From Rhizobium laguerreae (lineage in GTDB: Bacteria; Pseudomonadota; Alphaproteobacteria; Rhizobiales; Rhizobiaceae), in NCBI RefSeq assembly GCF_002008165.1, contig NZ_MRDM01000030.1, forward strand, positions 372,001 through 436,000: 64,000 nt of DNA, given 5' to 3'. Under the pieces are notes generated by a model. It was not told the origin of the DNA. It made no database searches and saw only the letters and a program-made list of their open reading frames with translations. Numbering within the stretch: the stretch's first letter is position 1; each line of letters starts with the position of its first letter. A program made the position numbers and the translations under genes. Positions 55,579-63,842 of the stretch are shown here, piece after piece.

Positions 55579-56481
55579 TCACGCAGCTTTTCGGGAGAAC
55601 TCACGAGCTAAGTCGAGGAATGCTCGGACGCCGGCCGATAGATTCCGGCGTCCAGGATAGTAGAGGCATAGGCCTGGATAGGGCGGCGTCCAATCTTCCA
55701 GAACACGAATAACGCGCCCCGCCTCTATGTCCGAGAGAATGTCTTGTTCGAAGAGGTAGCCCACGCCGGCGCTTTCGAGCACAGCAGTCCGCGTAAGGCT
55801 GGCCTCATCGAGTGCGATTGGCCCCCGCACGTCTATCTGCACCGGCTCGCCGTCTTTTTCGAACCGCCATCGAAACAAGGAGCCGTCCGGCAGGCGCACA
55901 CGAATGCACCTGTGATTGAGAAGATCCGGAGGCACCATGGGCTTACCATGTTTCCCGAAATACTCGGGAGACCCAACCACTGCGTGTCGCTGAGGCCGGC
56001 CGAGCGAAACGGCAATCATGTCGCTGGGAACGAGGCCCTCAACCCTGACGCCCAGATCGAACCCGTCCTTGACGATATCGACCAACTTACCCTCGGTGAC
56101 GATATCGACATTCATGTCGGGATAGCGGCGCAGGAACTCCAGCACGAGCGGTGAGATGATGGCGCGCGCCGCAAACGGCGCTGCGTTGATCCGTATTGTT
56201 CCGGAAGGAGTCTCGCGGTGGGCGCGTACCAGATCCAGAGCAGCATGGAGGTCCTTAAGCGTGGGCCCTACCTGCTGCACAAACAACCGGCCGGCATCCG
56301 TCAGCGACACACTGCGGGTGGTACGGTTGAACAACCGCACGCCAAGTCCAGCCTCGAGCCGGCTTATCGTATGGCTCAACGCGGTCGTGGACATGCCGAG
56401 ATCAATGGCCGCTGCTCGAAAAGTCCCGCGCCTCGCAATTGCAATGGCAGCTTCAAGTTCCTTCAGGCTGGCTAGCTCCAT
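55579..56481 (-). CDS. LysR family transcriptional regulator
   Basis: 300-residue regulator of the CrgA-like group. Helix-turn-helix: AIAIARRGTFRAAAIDLGMSTTALSHTISRLEAGLGVRLFNRTTRSVSLTDAG. Effector domain with RINAAPFAARAIISPLVLEFLRRYPDMNVDI and DGFDLGVRVE. Divergent from the SnoaL/SDR pair, with an inverted repeat in the 94-bp gap, so that pair is the probable target. Confidence 0.93.
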   Translation of the reverse strand: MELASLKELEAAIAIARRGTFRAAAIDLGMSTTALSHTISRLEAGLGVRLFNRTTRSVSLTDAGRLFVQQVGPTLKDLHAALDLVRAHRETPSGTIRINAAPFAARAIISPLVLEFLRRYPDMNVDIVTEGKLVDIVKDGFDLGVRVEGLVPSDMIAVSLGRPQRHAVVGSPEYFGKHGKPMVPPDLLNHRCIRVRLPDGSLFRWRFEKDGEPVQIDVRGPIALDEASLTRTAVLESAGVGYLFEQDILSDIEAGRVIRVLEDWTPPYPGLCLYYPGRRNLSAGVRAFLDLAREFSRKAA

Positions 56482-56512
56482 TGTCCCGCACTGTTCATCA
56501 TCGCATGCCGCT

Positions 56513-56547
56513 TTATCCCACTTATTTATGCAATGGTCGAGGGATAA
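56513..56547. promoter_or_regulatory. Candidate LysR operator before SnoaL/SDR genes
   Basis: TTATCCC-N21-GGGATAA inverted repeat; a second overlapping pair ACTTAT-N18-ATAAGT strengthens the symmetry. Centre is about 47 bp from either start codon. Confidence 0.5.
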
Positions 56548-56575
56548 GTATCGGTTAGGTTATGAGGAGAACACA

Positions 56576-56896
56576 ATGGATACGCCCGGAATCATAAACA
56601 CGTACTTTGAAGCAGACCGTCGCAATGACGCGGATGCGCTGCTGGACACCTTTGCGATCGAAGCCGTCGTCGAAGACGAAGGAGCGCGCCATCAGGGCGT
56701 CGCCGCAATCCGAGAATGGTGGGTGGCTGCGAAGAAGGCGGCTCAGTACGTTGCTGAGCCTTTGGAATGCACGGTCGACGGCGACAAAGCGCTTCTCCGA
56801 GCCAAGGTGAGCGGCCAGTTTCCCGGTAGCCCGGTGACGCTCGCCTACGACTTCGCCATCAAAGGCGGCAAGATCGTCAGCCTGGAGATCCGATAA
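56576..56896 (+). CDS. SnoaL-like (NTF2 fold) protein
   Basis: 106-residue protein of the SnoaL/NTF2-like superfamily. IINTYFEADRRNDADALLDTF and the GVAAIREWW segment are typical of this cone-shaped fold, which houses small-molecule binding or isomerase sites. ATG at 56576 has AGGAGA upstream; the frame is open much further upstream but only antisense to lysR. TAATG overlap with the SDR gene suggests the two act together. Confidence 0.85.
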   Translation: MDTPGIINTYFEADRRNDADALLDTFAIEAVVEDEGARHQGVAAIREWWVAAKKAAQYVAEPLECTVDGDKALLRAKVSGQFPGSPVTLAYDFAIKGGKIVSLEIR

Positions 56897-57675
56897 TGAC
56901 TGACTTTCTCGATTTGGAAGGCAAACGCGTCCTCATTACGGCTGGGACCAAGGGCGCCGGCGCTGCGACCGTTAGTTTGTTTCGGGAACTCGGCGCGCGG
57001 GTGCTGACGACAGCGCGGGCGCGTCCGGAAGCCCTGCCGGATGAATTGTTCGTTGAAGCGGACCTGACCACCGAGGAAGGCTGTGCAATGGTCGCGGATG
57101 CCGCGCGCCAACGTCTCGGCGGCGTTGATATCATCGTTCACATGCTGGGCGGTTCGTCAGCGGCCGGCGGTGGATTTTCCGCTTTAACAGACGACGAATG
57201 GCAAAAGGAGCTGTTTCTCAATCTGTTTCCAGCTGTTCGACTGGATCGGCTGCTCGTCCCGGACATGGTCGCCCGAGGGAGCGGCGTGGTCGTGCATGTC
57301 ACTTCCATACAGAGAGTGCTGCCGCTTCCAGAATCGACGACCGCCTATGCTGCAGCCAAGGCAGCACTTTCTACCTACAGCAAGGCCATGTCCAAGGAGG
57401 TGTCGCCGAAGGGTGTCCGCGTCGTTCGGGTGTCGCCGGGCTGGATCGAAACGGAAGCCTCCGTTCGCCTTGCTGAGCGCTTGGCGAAGCAGGCCGGAAC
57501 TGACCTTGAAGGCGGCAAAAAGATCATCATGGATGGGCTTGGCGGCATTCCGCTCGGTCGTCCGGCCAAACCGGAAGAGGTCGCGAATCTGATCGCATTC
57601 CTCGCCTCCGACCGCGCTGCTTCGATCACCGGTAGCGAATTCACGATTGATGGGGGGACGGTCCCCACTGCATAG
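56896..57675 (+). CDS. Short-chain dehydrogenase/reductase (SDR)
   Basis: 259-residue SDR. The cofactor motif is TAGTKGAGAATV; the normal first Gly of TGxxxGxG is preserved in spacing (AGTKGAG). HMLGG replaces the common NNAG. Catalytic Ser in HVTSIQR and YAAAK with Tyr and Lys are intact, and PGWIETE and the C-terminal ITGSEFTIDGG are canonical. Coupled to the SnoaL gene; substrate unknown. Confidence 0.92.
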   Translation: MTDFLDLEGKRVLITAGTKGAGAATVSLFRELGARVLTTARARPEALPDELFVEADLTTEEGCAMVADAARQRLGGVDIIVHMLGGSSAAGGGFSALTDDEWQKELFLNLFPAVRLDRLLVPDMVARGSGVVVHVTSIQRVLPLPESTTAYAAAKAALSTYSKAMSKEVSPKGVRVVRVSPGWIETEASVRLAERLAKQAGTDLEGGKKIIMDGLGGIPLGRPAKPEEVANLIAFLASDRAASITGSEFTIDGGTVPTA

Positions 57676-57696
57676 ATGCTGCCATGCACGTGCAGA

Positions 57697-58164
57697 TCAG
57701 GCGGGTGCGTCCCACCCGCCAATTTGGGAATAGATTGCATTGCGGAGATGACGTACGTCGCGGTTCAGCGCGGCCAACTCATGCGGTGTTTGGGTCGAGA
57801 CTGCAAGCAAAGTGTCGCTGAGACAACCTGCCTTGTGCTGCAAGGCGCGGCCTTCTTCGGTCAACGCGATCACCACTTGCCGCTCGTTGCTCAGGTTTCT
57901 GGTCCTGCGCAGCAGGCCGGATGCCTCGAGGCGCTTCAGAAGCGGCGTCAACGTGCTGGATTCCAAAGCAAGGGCGTTGGCAATTGAGCCCACCGTTTGC
58001 CCATCTTCGCTCCATAACACGTTGAGCACGAGATACTGCGGGTAAGTCAGGCCCAACTCATCGAGAAGGGGCTTGTAGGCACGCTGGATGGCGATGCCGG
58101 CGGTGTAAATCGCGTAGCACAATTGGTCGTGTAAAGGCGGTGGATCGTTGTGAGGTTTGGTCAT
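57697..58164 (-). CDS. OhrR-like MarR family redox regulator
   Basis: 155-residue MarR protein with the OhrR sensor set. Peroxide-sensing Cys16 lies in DQLCYAIYTA; Tyr30 and Tyr41 are at the same distances (+14, +25) as the two tyrosines that hydrogen-bond the sensor Cys in Bacillus OhrR. A second Cys114 (KAGCLSD) suggests the two-Cys disulfide type. Winged helix around VGSIANALALESSTLTPLLKRLEASGLL. ATG at 58164 has AGGAGC upstream. Divergent from a secreted alpha/beta hydrolase rather than an ohr gene. Confidence 0.9.
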   Translation of the reverse strand: MTKPHNDPPPLHDQLCYAIYTAGIAIQRAYKPLLDELGLTYPQYLVLNVLWSEDGQTVGSIANALALESSTLTPLLKRLEASGLLRRTRNLSNERQVVIALTEEGRALQHKAGCLSDTLLAVSTQTPHELAALNRDVRHLRNAIYSQIGGWDAPA

Positions 58165-58213
58165 TTTAAGCTCCTGTAGACCTCCATATAGCCTATGCAA
58201 TAGCAAAATTAAA

Positions 58214-58232
58214 TATCGCGATAAGAATTATC
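58214..58232. promoter_or_regulatory. OhrR-like operator 1
   Basis: TATCGCGATA overlaps GATAA-GAA-TTATC; together they resemble operator 2 (GCGATAA-N3-TTATC). Lies 50 bp upstream of the regulator start, suited to autoregulation. Confidence 0.65.
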
Positions 58233-58266
58233 TTGACGAGCAATCTAAAGTCTGCGAGCTTACATA

Positions 58267-58287
58267 TATCGCGATAACAGTTATCGC
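58267..58287. promoter_or_regulatory. OhrR-like operator 2
   Basis: GCGATAA-CAG-TTATCGC is a perfect 17-bp palindrome, again preceded by an overlapping TATCGCGATA. Lies 19 bp upstream of the alpha/beta hydrolase start, where a bound repressor would block transcription. Confidence 0.75.
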
Positions 58288-58305
58288 AGTTAATAGGAGA
58301 TAGCC

Positions 58306-59103
58306 ATGACACGCAAGACCGCGACCACCGTAGCCGCAATTGCTGCTGCAGCCTCACTGTCCGCTGCCGCATTGCCGGCGAACGCAGCGGACACCATCCC
58401 TCAAGACCAGTCCGTCAGAAACGTTGTGCTTGTCCACGGCGCCTTTGCGGACGGTTCTGGCTGGAAGGGTGTTTACGACAATCTCACCAAGCGCGGCTAT
58501 CGCGTTACGATCGTCCAGAACCCGCTGACCTCCCTCGAAGACGACGTTGCCGCCACCAAACGTGCGTTGGAACGGCAGGATGGTCCGGTCATTCTCGTTG
58601 GACATTCCTGGGGCGGCACGGTCATCACGGAAGCGGGTATCGACGCAAAGGTTGCTGGCCTCGTCTATGTTTCTGCTCTGTCCCCCGGTGCCGGCGAGAC
58701 AACGGCACAGCAATACCAAGGATTTGCTCCTGCATCGGCATTCGTCATTGAGACCACGAAAGATGGCTTTGGATATGTCAGCCCGGAAAAGTTCAAGACT
58801 GGCTTTGCTCATGACGTCAGCGATGCGGATGTTGCATTCATGAGGGATGCGCAGGTTTCGATCAACATGTCGGCGTTCGGCACGAAGTTGGAAAATGCTG
58901 CATGGCGCGCCAAGCCGAGCTGGGCCGTCATCGCTACCGAAGACAAGGCATTCGATCAGGCGATGCTGATCCACATGGCAGAGCGCATCAAGGCGAAGAT
59001 CACCAAGGTTTCGGCAAGCCACGCCCTGTTCATGACGCAGCCGAAGGTCGTCGCCGATACCATTGATCAGGCCGCTAAGGCCGTCTCGGCGAAGAAGCAA
59101 TGA
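58306..59103 (+). CDS. Secreted alpha/beta hydrolase
   Basis: 265-residue hydrolase with a signal peptide (AAIAAAASLSAAALPANAA, cleavage near residue 28). Catalytic triad: Ser in GHSWGG, Asp in ATEDKAF, His in SASHALF; oxyanion LVHGAFADGSGW. Such proteins include salicylate-esterase-like and EstC-like enzymes. Regulated by the divergent OhrR-like protein, so probably induced by organic peroxide or other electrophiles (inference). Confidence 0.9.
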   Translation: MTRKTATTVAAIAAAASLSAAALPANAADTIPQDQSVRNVVLVHGAFADGSGWKGVYDNLTKRGYRVTIVQNPLTSLEDDVAATKRALERQDGPVILVGHSWGGTVITEAGIDAKVAGLVYVSALSPGAGETTAQQYQGFAPASAFVIETTKDGFGYVSPEKFKTGFAHDVSDADVAFMRDAQVSINMSAFGTKLENAAWRAKPSWAVIATEDKAFDQAMLIHMAERIKAKITKVSASHALFMTQPKVVADTIDQAAKAVSAKKQ

Positions 59104-59114
59104 CAGACGTAGCC

Positions 59115-59144
59115 TCATCGGGACAGTCCGCACTGTCCCGATGA
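59115..59144 (+). terminator. Hairpin after alpha/beta hydrolase gene
   Basis: Perfect 13-bp stem, TCATCGGGACAGT with its complement, loop CCGC, starting 12 bp after the stop codon. No T-run follows, so terminator activity is likely but not certain. Confidence 0.6.
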
Positions 59145-59297
59145 CGACGAGCAGGGGCTGTCGAACCGAGCGAGGTCGGGCCGAAGCGCGCACATGGAAG
59201 GCCGCACGATCTCGGACTGGGATCCATTGCCCGCATTCGCCCCCGGGATCCCCAGCAATTTCGCTATTATTTTGAATCCATTCACGGAGGTAGTCAC

Positions 59298-60929
59298 GTG
59301 AAGCTGAATAGTCATGACCAAAATGCACCCGAAAATCCGCCCATTCCTCAGCGCGAGGTCGGTGCTGTTTTCGACTTCATCGTCTGCGGCGCCGGGTCCA
59401 GCGGCTCCGTTGTCGCTGCGCGACTGGCAGAGGATGGGAACGCGAGCGTTCTGCTGCTCGAGGCAGGTGGGGACGATGCGGCCGAAACCGTTACGGACCC
59501 TGCGCAGTGGCCGCTCAATCTCGGCTCGAGCCGGGACTGGGGTCTTGTTGGACAACCGACCCCCGGCCTAGATGGACGACGTCTCCCTCTCAGCATGGGC
59601 AAGGGGCTCGGTGGCGGTTCGAGCATCAATGTCATGGTGTGGGCCAGAGGACACAAGGGAGATTGGGACCACTTTGCCGCTGAAGCCGGCGATGACGCGT
59701 GGGGCTACCAGTCGATCCTCGGCTACTATCGCCGGATCGAAGACTGGCACGGCGCTCCGGACCCAACGCGTCGCGGCGTGGGAGGACCTGCCTACGTAGC
59801 GCAGCCGCAGGCGCCCCAACCGATCGCAGAGGCCCTGTTGCGTGCGGCATCCACTATCGGCATTCCCGTCTACGATAGCTCGAACGGTGAAATGATGGAG
59901 GGGCCAGGAGGGGCATCGATCGCTGAACTGCGGATCCGCGATGGCAAGCGGGAATCCGTGTTCGGATCCTATGTGCGTCCGCTCATGTCGCGGCCGAACC
60001 TGACGGTGCTGACCGATGCGCTGGTCACGCGTCTCATCTTCGATGGCAAGCGGGTGATTGGGGTCGAGGTTCTCGTCGAAGGTCAGCGACGTCAGTTCAC
60101 GGCGCGTTGCGAGACGGTGCTTTCGCTTGGCGCGATCAACACGCCGAAAGTTCTGATGCAGTCCGGTATAGGCCCGGAAGATGAGTTACACGCTCATGGC
60201 ATTCCTGTCGTTCAGCACTTACCTGGTGTCGGTCGCAATCATCAGGATCACCTCGCATTCGGCTGCACCTGGGCATATCGAAAACCTGAAACAATCGGTG
60301 GTAGCGGCTGCGAAGCAAAACTATATTGGAAGAGCGACTCGCGTCTTGCCCAGCCGGACATTCTTCAGTGCCAGTTGGAGTTCGCAGTGCCATCGCCGAT
60401 CGAGACGGGTCTCGAAACGCCCGAACATGGCTGGACTATGTTTAACGGTCTCGCCCAACCGCAAAGCCGTGGCCGACTACGGCTTTCCGGGCCGGATACA
60501 AACGATCCCATCCTGATCGAACCCAACTCTTTGAGTGAACCAGAAGACATGGCTGCTGCCCTGGCCGCGGTGGAGCTATGCCGGGAATTGGGAAATAGCG
60601 ACGCTTTCAAGCCCTTGGTAACGGCCGAGACTGCTCCGGGTGCGCGCGACCGATCGGGGATGATCGACTTTATACGGCGTTCGGCCGTCACCTATTGGCA
60701 TCAATCCTGCACAGCCAAGATGGGGCGCGACAGCATGTCGGTGGTCGATAACGAGCTCAAAGTGTATGGTATTGATGGCCTTCGCATCGCAGACTCTTCG
60801 ATCATGCCTCGCATCACCACCGGCAACACGATGGCGCCTTGTGTTGTCATCGGAGAGCGGGCGGCCGATCTGATCCGGGAAATGCATGGCCTTACGGACT
60901 CGAGCGGAGGGTTCAATCAGCTCATATGA
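59298..60929 (+). CDS. GMC family FAD-dependent oxidoreductase (choline/alcohol dehydrogenase-like)
   Basis: 543-residue flavoprotein. N-terminal dinucleotide motif FIVCGAGSSGSVVAARLAE, GMC signature 1 LGGGSSINVMVWARGHKGDWD, signature 2 GAINTPKVLMQSGIGP, active-site His in VTYWHQSCTAKMG, C-terminal GNTMAPCVVIGERAADLI. Oxidises an alcohol, as in BetA-related enzymes; exact substrate unknown. Start is GTG at 59298 with GGAGG seven bases upstream. Single gene, closed by a strong terminator. Confidence 0.92.
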   Translation: MKLNSHDQNAPENPPIPQREVGAVFDFIVCGAGSSGSVVAARLAEDGNASVLLLEAGGDDAAETVTDPAQWPLNLGSSRDWGLVGQPTPGLDGRRLPLSMGKGLGGGSSINVMVWARGHKGDWDHFAAEAGDDAWGYQSILGYYRRIEDWHGAPDPTRRGVGGPAYVAQPQAPQPIAEALLRAASTIGIPVYDSSNGEMMEGPGGASIAELRIRDGKRESVFGSYVRPLMSRPNLTVLTDALVTRLIFDGKRVIGVEVLVEGQRRQFTARCETVLSLGAINTPKVLMQSGIGPEDELHAHGIPVVQHLPGVGRNHQDHLAFGCTWAYRKPETIGGSGCEAKLYWKSDSRLAQPDILQCQLEFAVPSPIETGLETPEHGWTMFNGLAQPQSRGRLRLSGPDTNDPILIEPNSLSEPEDMAAALAAVELCRELGNSDAFKPLVTAETAPGARDRSGMIDFIRRSAVTYWHQSCTAKMGRDSMSVVDNELKVYGIDGLRIADSSIMPRITTGNTMAPCVVIGERAADLIREMHGLTDSSGGFNQLI

Positions 60930-60946
60930 TGAAGAGATTTATGTGG

Positions 60947-60983
60947 AGCTCGGCGGCGCATGCGTGGGCCGCCGAGCTTTTTT
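60947..60983 (+). terminator. Rho-independent terminator after GMC oxidoreductase
   Basis: Eleven-bp GC-rich stem (AGCTCGGCGGC with exact complement), 10-base loop and a run of six T. The clearest intrinsic terminator in the window. Confidence 0.92.
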
Positions 60984-61018
60984 AGCAACGGGTTTGTATT
61001 GGTTCAAGGCGACTAACC

Positions 61019-61933
61019 TCACGGCACCTGCGCCCCACTCACGGCGACATAGACCGAATAAACCGACCGCGTCGCCGCAATGAACAGCCGATTGCGTTGA
61101 GGCCCGCCGAAAGTGAGGTTGGCGACGGTCTGGGGTACACGGATCTTGCCGATCAGTTTGCCCGCCGGGTCAAAGCAATGCACGCCATCGGCCGCACTCG
61201 ACCAGAGGTTCCCGTTGACGTCTGTGCGGATGCCGTCCGGAATGCCGTTGTCGATGAGACAGAAGACGCGGCCGTTTGCCAGGCTGCTGCCGTTAACCAC
61301 GTCGAAAGCGCGGATGTGGCGCGGCAGGCTTTCGTCATGGCTGGCGGCTGAGTCTGCGACGTAGAGGATTGTCTCGTCAGGCGAGAAGGCGAGGCCGTTC
61401 GGCTGGATGAAATCCGTGACGACAGCAGCAAGCGCGCCTGTCGTCGGATCGAGCCGATAGACGTTGCGCGTTGCCTGCTCCGGCTCGGCGCGATAGCCTT
61501 CGTAGTCCGACATGATGCCGTAGGTGGGATCGGTGAACCAGATCGTGCCGTCTGATTTCACCACCACATCGTTCGGCGAATTGAGCCTGGCGCCCTCGAA
61601 ACGGTCGGCGAGCACGGTGATCGAGCCGTCGACCTCGGTGCGGGTGACGCGGCGCGCCCCATGTTCGCAGGAGATCAGCCGTCCCTGCCGGTCGCGCGTA
61701 TGGCCGTTGGTGAAGTTGGACGGCTGCCGATAGACGGAGACGCCGCTGTCAGGTGTCCATCGCAGCATGCGCTGGTTGGGAATGTCGCTCCACAGCAGCT
61801 GGTTCGCATCGTTGAACCAGACCGGACCCTCCGCCCAGCGGCAGCCGGAATGGAGTTCGTCGAGACCGGCGCTGGTCACGATCATCTGCCGGAAGCGCGG
61901 GTCGTGGATTTCGTAAATGCTGGCCTCGGCCAT
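61019..61933 (-). CDS. SMP-30/gluconolactonase family lactonase
   Basis: 304-residue beta-propeller hydrolase. Metal ligands: Glu in GCRWAEGPVWF, Asn in RLNSPNDVVV, Asp in YVADSAASH; GIPDGIRTDVNGNLW is the common C-terminal family motif. No signal peptide. Lies 14 bp after the sugar permease gene, the last gene of a sugar ABC operon, so it probably opens the lactone formed from the imported sugar. Start at 61933; the frame continues upstream but only as a shadow of the permease. Confidence 0.92.
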   Translation of the reverse strand: MAEASIYEIHDPRFRQMIVTSAGLDELHSGCRWAEGPVWFNDANQLLWSDIPNQRMLRWTPDSGVSVYRQPSNFTNGHTRDRQGRLISCEHGARRVTRTEVDGSITVLADRFEGARLNSPNDVVVKSDGTIWFTDPTYGIMSDYEGYRAEPEQATRNVYRLDPTTGALAAVVTDFIQPNGLAFSPDETILYVADSAASHDESLPRHIRAFDVVNGSSLANGRVFCLIDNGIPDGIRTDVNGNLWSSAADGVHCFDPAGKLIGKIRVPQTVANLTFGGPQRNRLFIAATRSVYSVYVAVSGAQVP

Positions 61934-61947
61934 GGCGGTCTTTCCGT

Positions 61948-62898
61948 TTATCGCATGCCGGCCCGGCGACCGCCGGCGAGCATGATGACGCTGATGATGA
62001 TGAGGCCGGTCATGATCAGGCGGATGCCCGCGCCGAGCCCGTAAGTGTTGAGCATGGAAACGACCAGGAACATGAAGAGCGATGCGCCCCAGATGCCCGG
62101 CACGTTGGAATCGCCGCCGGCGACTGCCGTGCCGCCGATCACGACGACGGCAATCGACATCAGCAGATATTCCGAGCCCATGTTGAGCGCCGCGCCGCCG
62201 GAGAAACAGGCGAGCAGATAGCCTGCGACCGATGCGAGCACGGCGCAGAAGAGATAGGTGACGAAGCGCGTGCCATCGACCGGTATGCCGGCCATGCGCG
62301 CAGCCGGCATGCTCTGGCCGATCGCCGAGATCCAGCGCCCGTAGATCGTCTTTTCGAGCAGGAACCAGGCAAGCAGCGAGATGAGGAATGCCACGATCGC
62401 CACATTCGGCACGCCGAGCGTGTTCGACGTGGTGAATTCCGCCAGCACGCTCGGAGGCTTGATGCGCAAGCCCCGGTTCGTCCAGATGGCGGCGGACTGC
62501 ACGATGAAGCTCATGGACAGTGTGGCGATGATCGGCGGAATGCGCAGCGCCTTGATGAGTGCATAATTGCCGAGACCGACGACAACACCGATGATGATGG
62601 CGACGAGAAGGCCGGGCAGGATCATGCCGTTTTCGACATTCATCAGCTTCAGCGCCACCGTGCCGGCAAGCGTCATGGTGGCGGGAACCGAGAGATCGAT
62701 ATTGCCGGGGCCGAGCGTGATGACGAACATCTGGCCGATGCCGACGATGACCGAGAAGGCCGCGAAGGTGAGGGCTGCCTGCGACAGGCCAAGAGCGCTG
62801 GCGCCGAGCGTCACCATGATCGTCAGGAACCAGACGACAAAGGCGGCAAGCCACGACCAGATCCAGGGTTTGCGGAATAGGCGAAGGAGCGGGGTCAT
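61948..62898 (-). CDS. Sugar ABC transporter permease (RbsC-like)
   Basis: 316-residue permease of the ribose/galactose class with eight to ten hydrophobic segments. GQMFVITLGPGNIDLSVPATMTLAG is the family's conserved region, and RWISAIGQSMPAARMAGIPVDG is the cytoplasmic loop facing the ATPase; GGDSNVPGIWGASLFM near the end matches too. ATG at 62898 overlaps the stop of the second permease (ATGA). Confidence 0.93.
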   Translation of the reverse strand: MTPLLRLFRKPWIWSWLAAFVVWFLTIMVTLGASALGLSQAALTFAAFSVIVGIGQMFVITLGPGNIDLSVPATMTLAGTVALKLMNVENGMILPGLLVAIIIGVVVGLGNYALIKALRIPPIIATLSMSFIVQSAAIWTNRGLRIKPPSVLAEFTTSNTLGVPNVAIVAFLISLLAWFLLEKTIYGRWISAIGQSMPAARMAGIPVDGTRFVTYLFCAVLASVAGYLLACFSGGAALNMGSEYLLMSIAVVVIGGTAVAGGDSNVPGIWGASLFMFLVVSMLNTYGLGAGIRLIMTGLIIISVIMLAGGRRAGMR

Positions 62899-63842
62899 CG
62901 GCGTTTCTCCCGCTTCTCCAGGCGGTTCAGCATCAGCCGAAGTGCCAGCACGATGATCAGAATCGCGCCCTGAGCCCCGATCTGCCAGTCCGGCGAGATG
63001 CGCAGGAAGGACAGGAACGAGCCGGCAAGCGTCAGCGTCAGCGCGCCGATGACGGCGCCGATCGGGGAGACGCGGCCGCCGATGAACTCGCCGCCGCCGA
63101 GGATCACGCCGGCGATCGACAGCAACGTGTAGCGCAGCGCGATATTGGAATCGGCCGAGGTGGTCAGGCCGACGAGGGCGATGCCGGCGAGCACGGCAAA
63201 GAGGCCGGCAAGACCATAGGCGGCAGCGCGCGCTCCGACAATCGACCAGCCGGCGCGCTCGACCGAGCGTTGGTTGCCGCCAATGCCACGCATCAGCACG
63301 CCGAGCGACGACCGCATGACGAGAAGATGGGCGACCAAGGCGATGACGATGCTGGCGACGATCGCCATCGGCGCCAGCGGCGGCTTGACGGTCATCAGCC
63401 AGCGCACCCAGTCCGGCGCCTGCCCGCCCGGTGCCGGCAGCAGCAGGACGGCAAGGCCGCCCCAGACGAAGCTCATGCCGAGGGTCACGACGATGGACGG
63501 CAGGTTGCGCAGATAGATGACGACGCCGAGGCCTGCATAGGTTGCGATCGCGCCTGCAAGGATCAGCACGCCGATCACCGGAGCATCCCGCAGAAAGGTC
63601 GCGGTGACGCAGGCGACGAAGCTGACGAAGGCGCCCATCGAGAGATCGAGATCGTTGACCGCCATCACGACCATCTGGGCGATCGTCGCAAGCGCGATCG
63701 GCACAGCCAGGTTGAACAGCAGGTTGAGCCCGACATAGCTCATGGCGCGCGGCTGCAGCCAGAAGACGGCGGCGAGCAGCAGCGTCAGCGATAGGGCGGG
63801 AATGGCTAGACGCAGGGCGTCGGACGACAGCCGGAACGTCAT
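62895..63842 (-). CDS. Sugar ABC transporter permease (RbsC-like)
   Basis: 315-residue permease paralogous to its neighbour. QMVVMAVNDLDLSMGAFVSF corresponds to the conserved NxDLSVG segment, and VLMRGIGGNQRSVERAGWSI is the ATPase-facing loop. Two different permeases mean a heterodimeric channel. ATGA overlap with the ATPase upstream and with the other permease downstream. Confidence 0.93.
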   Translation of the reverse strand: MTFRLSSDALRLAIPALSLTLLLAAVFWLQPRAMSYVGLNLLFNLAVPIALATIAQMVVMAVNDLDLSMGAFVSFVACVTATFLRDAPVIGVLILAGAIATYAGLGVVIYLRNLPSIVVTLGMSFVWGGLAVLLLPAPGGQAPDWVRWLMTVKPPLAPMAIVASIVIALVAHLLVMRSSLGVLMRGIGGNQRSVERAGWSIVGARAAAYGLAGLFAVLAGIALVGLTTSADSNIALRYTLLSIAGVILGGGEFIGGRVSPIGAVIGALTLTLAGSFLSFLRISPDWQIGAQGAILIIVLALRLMLNRLEKREKRR

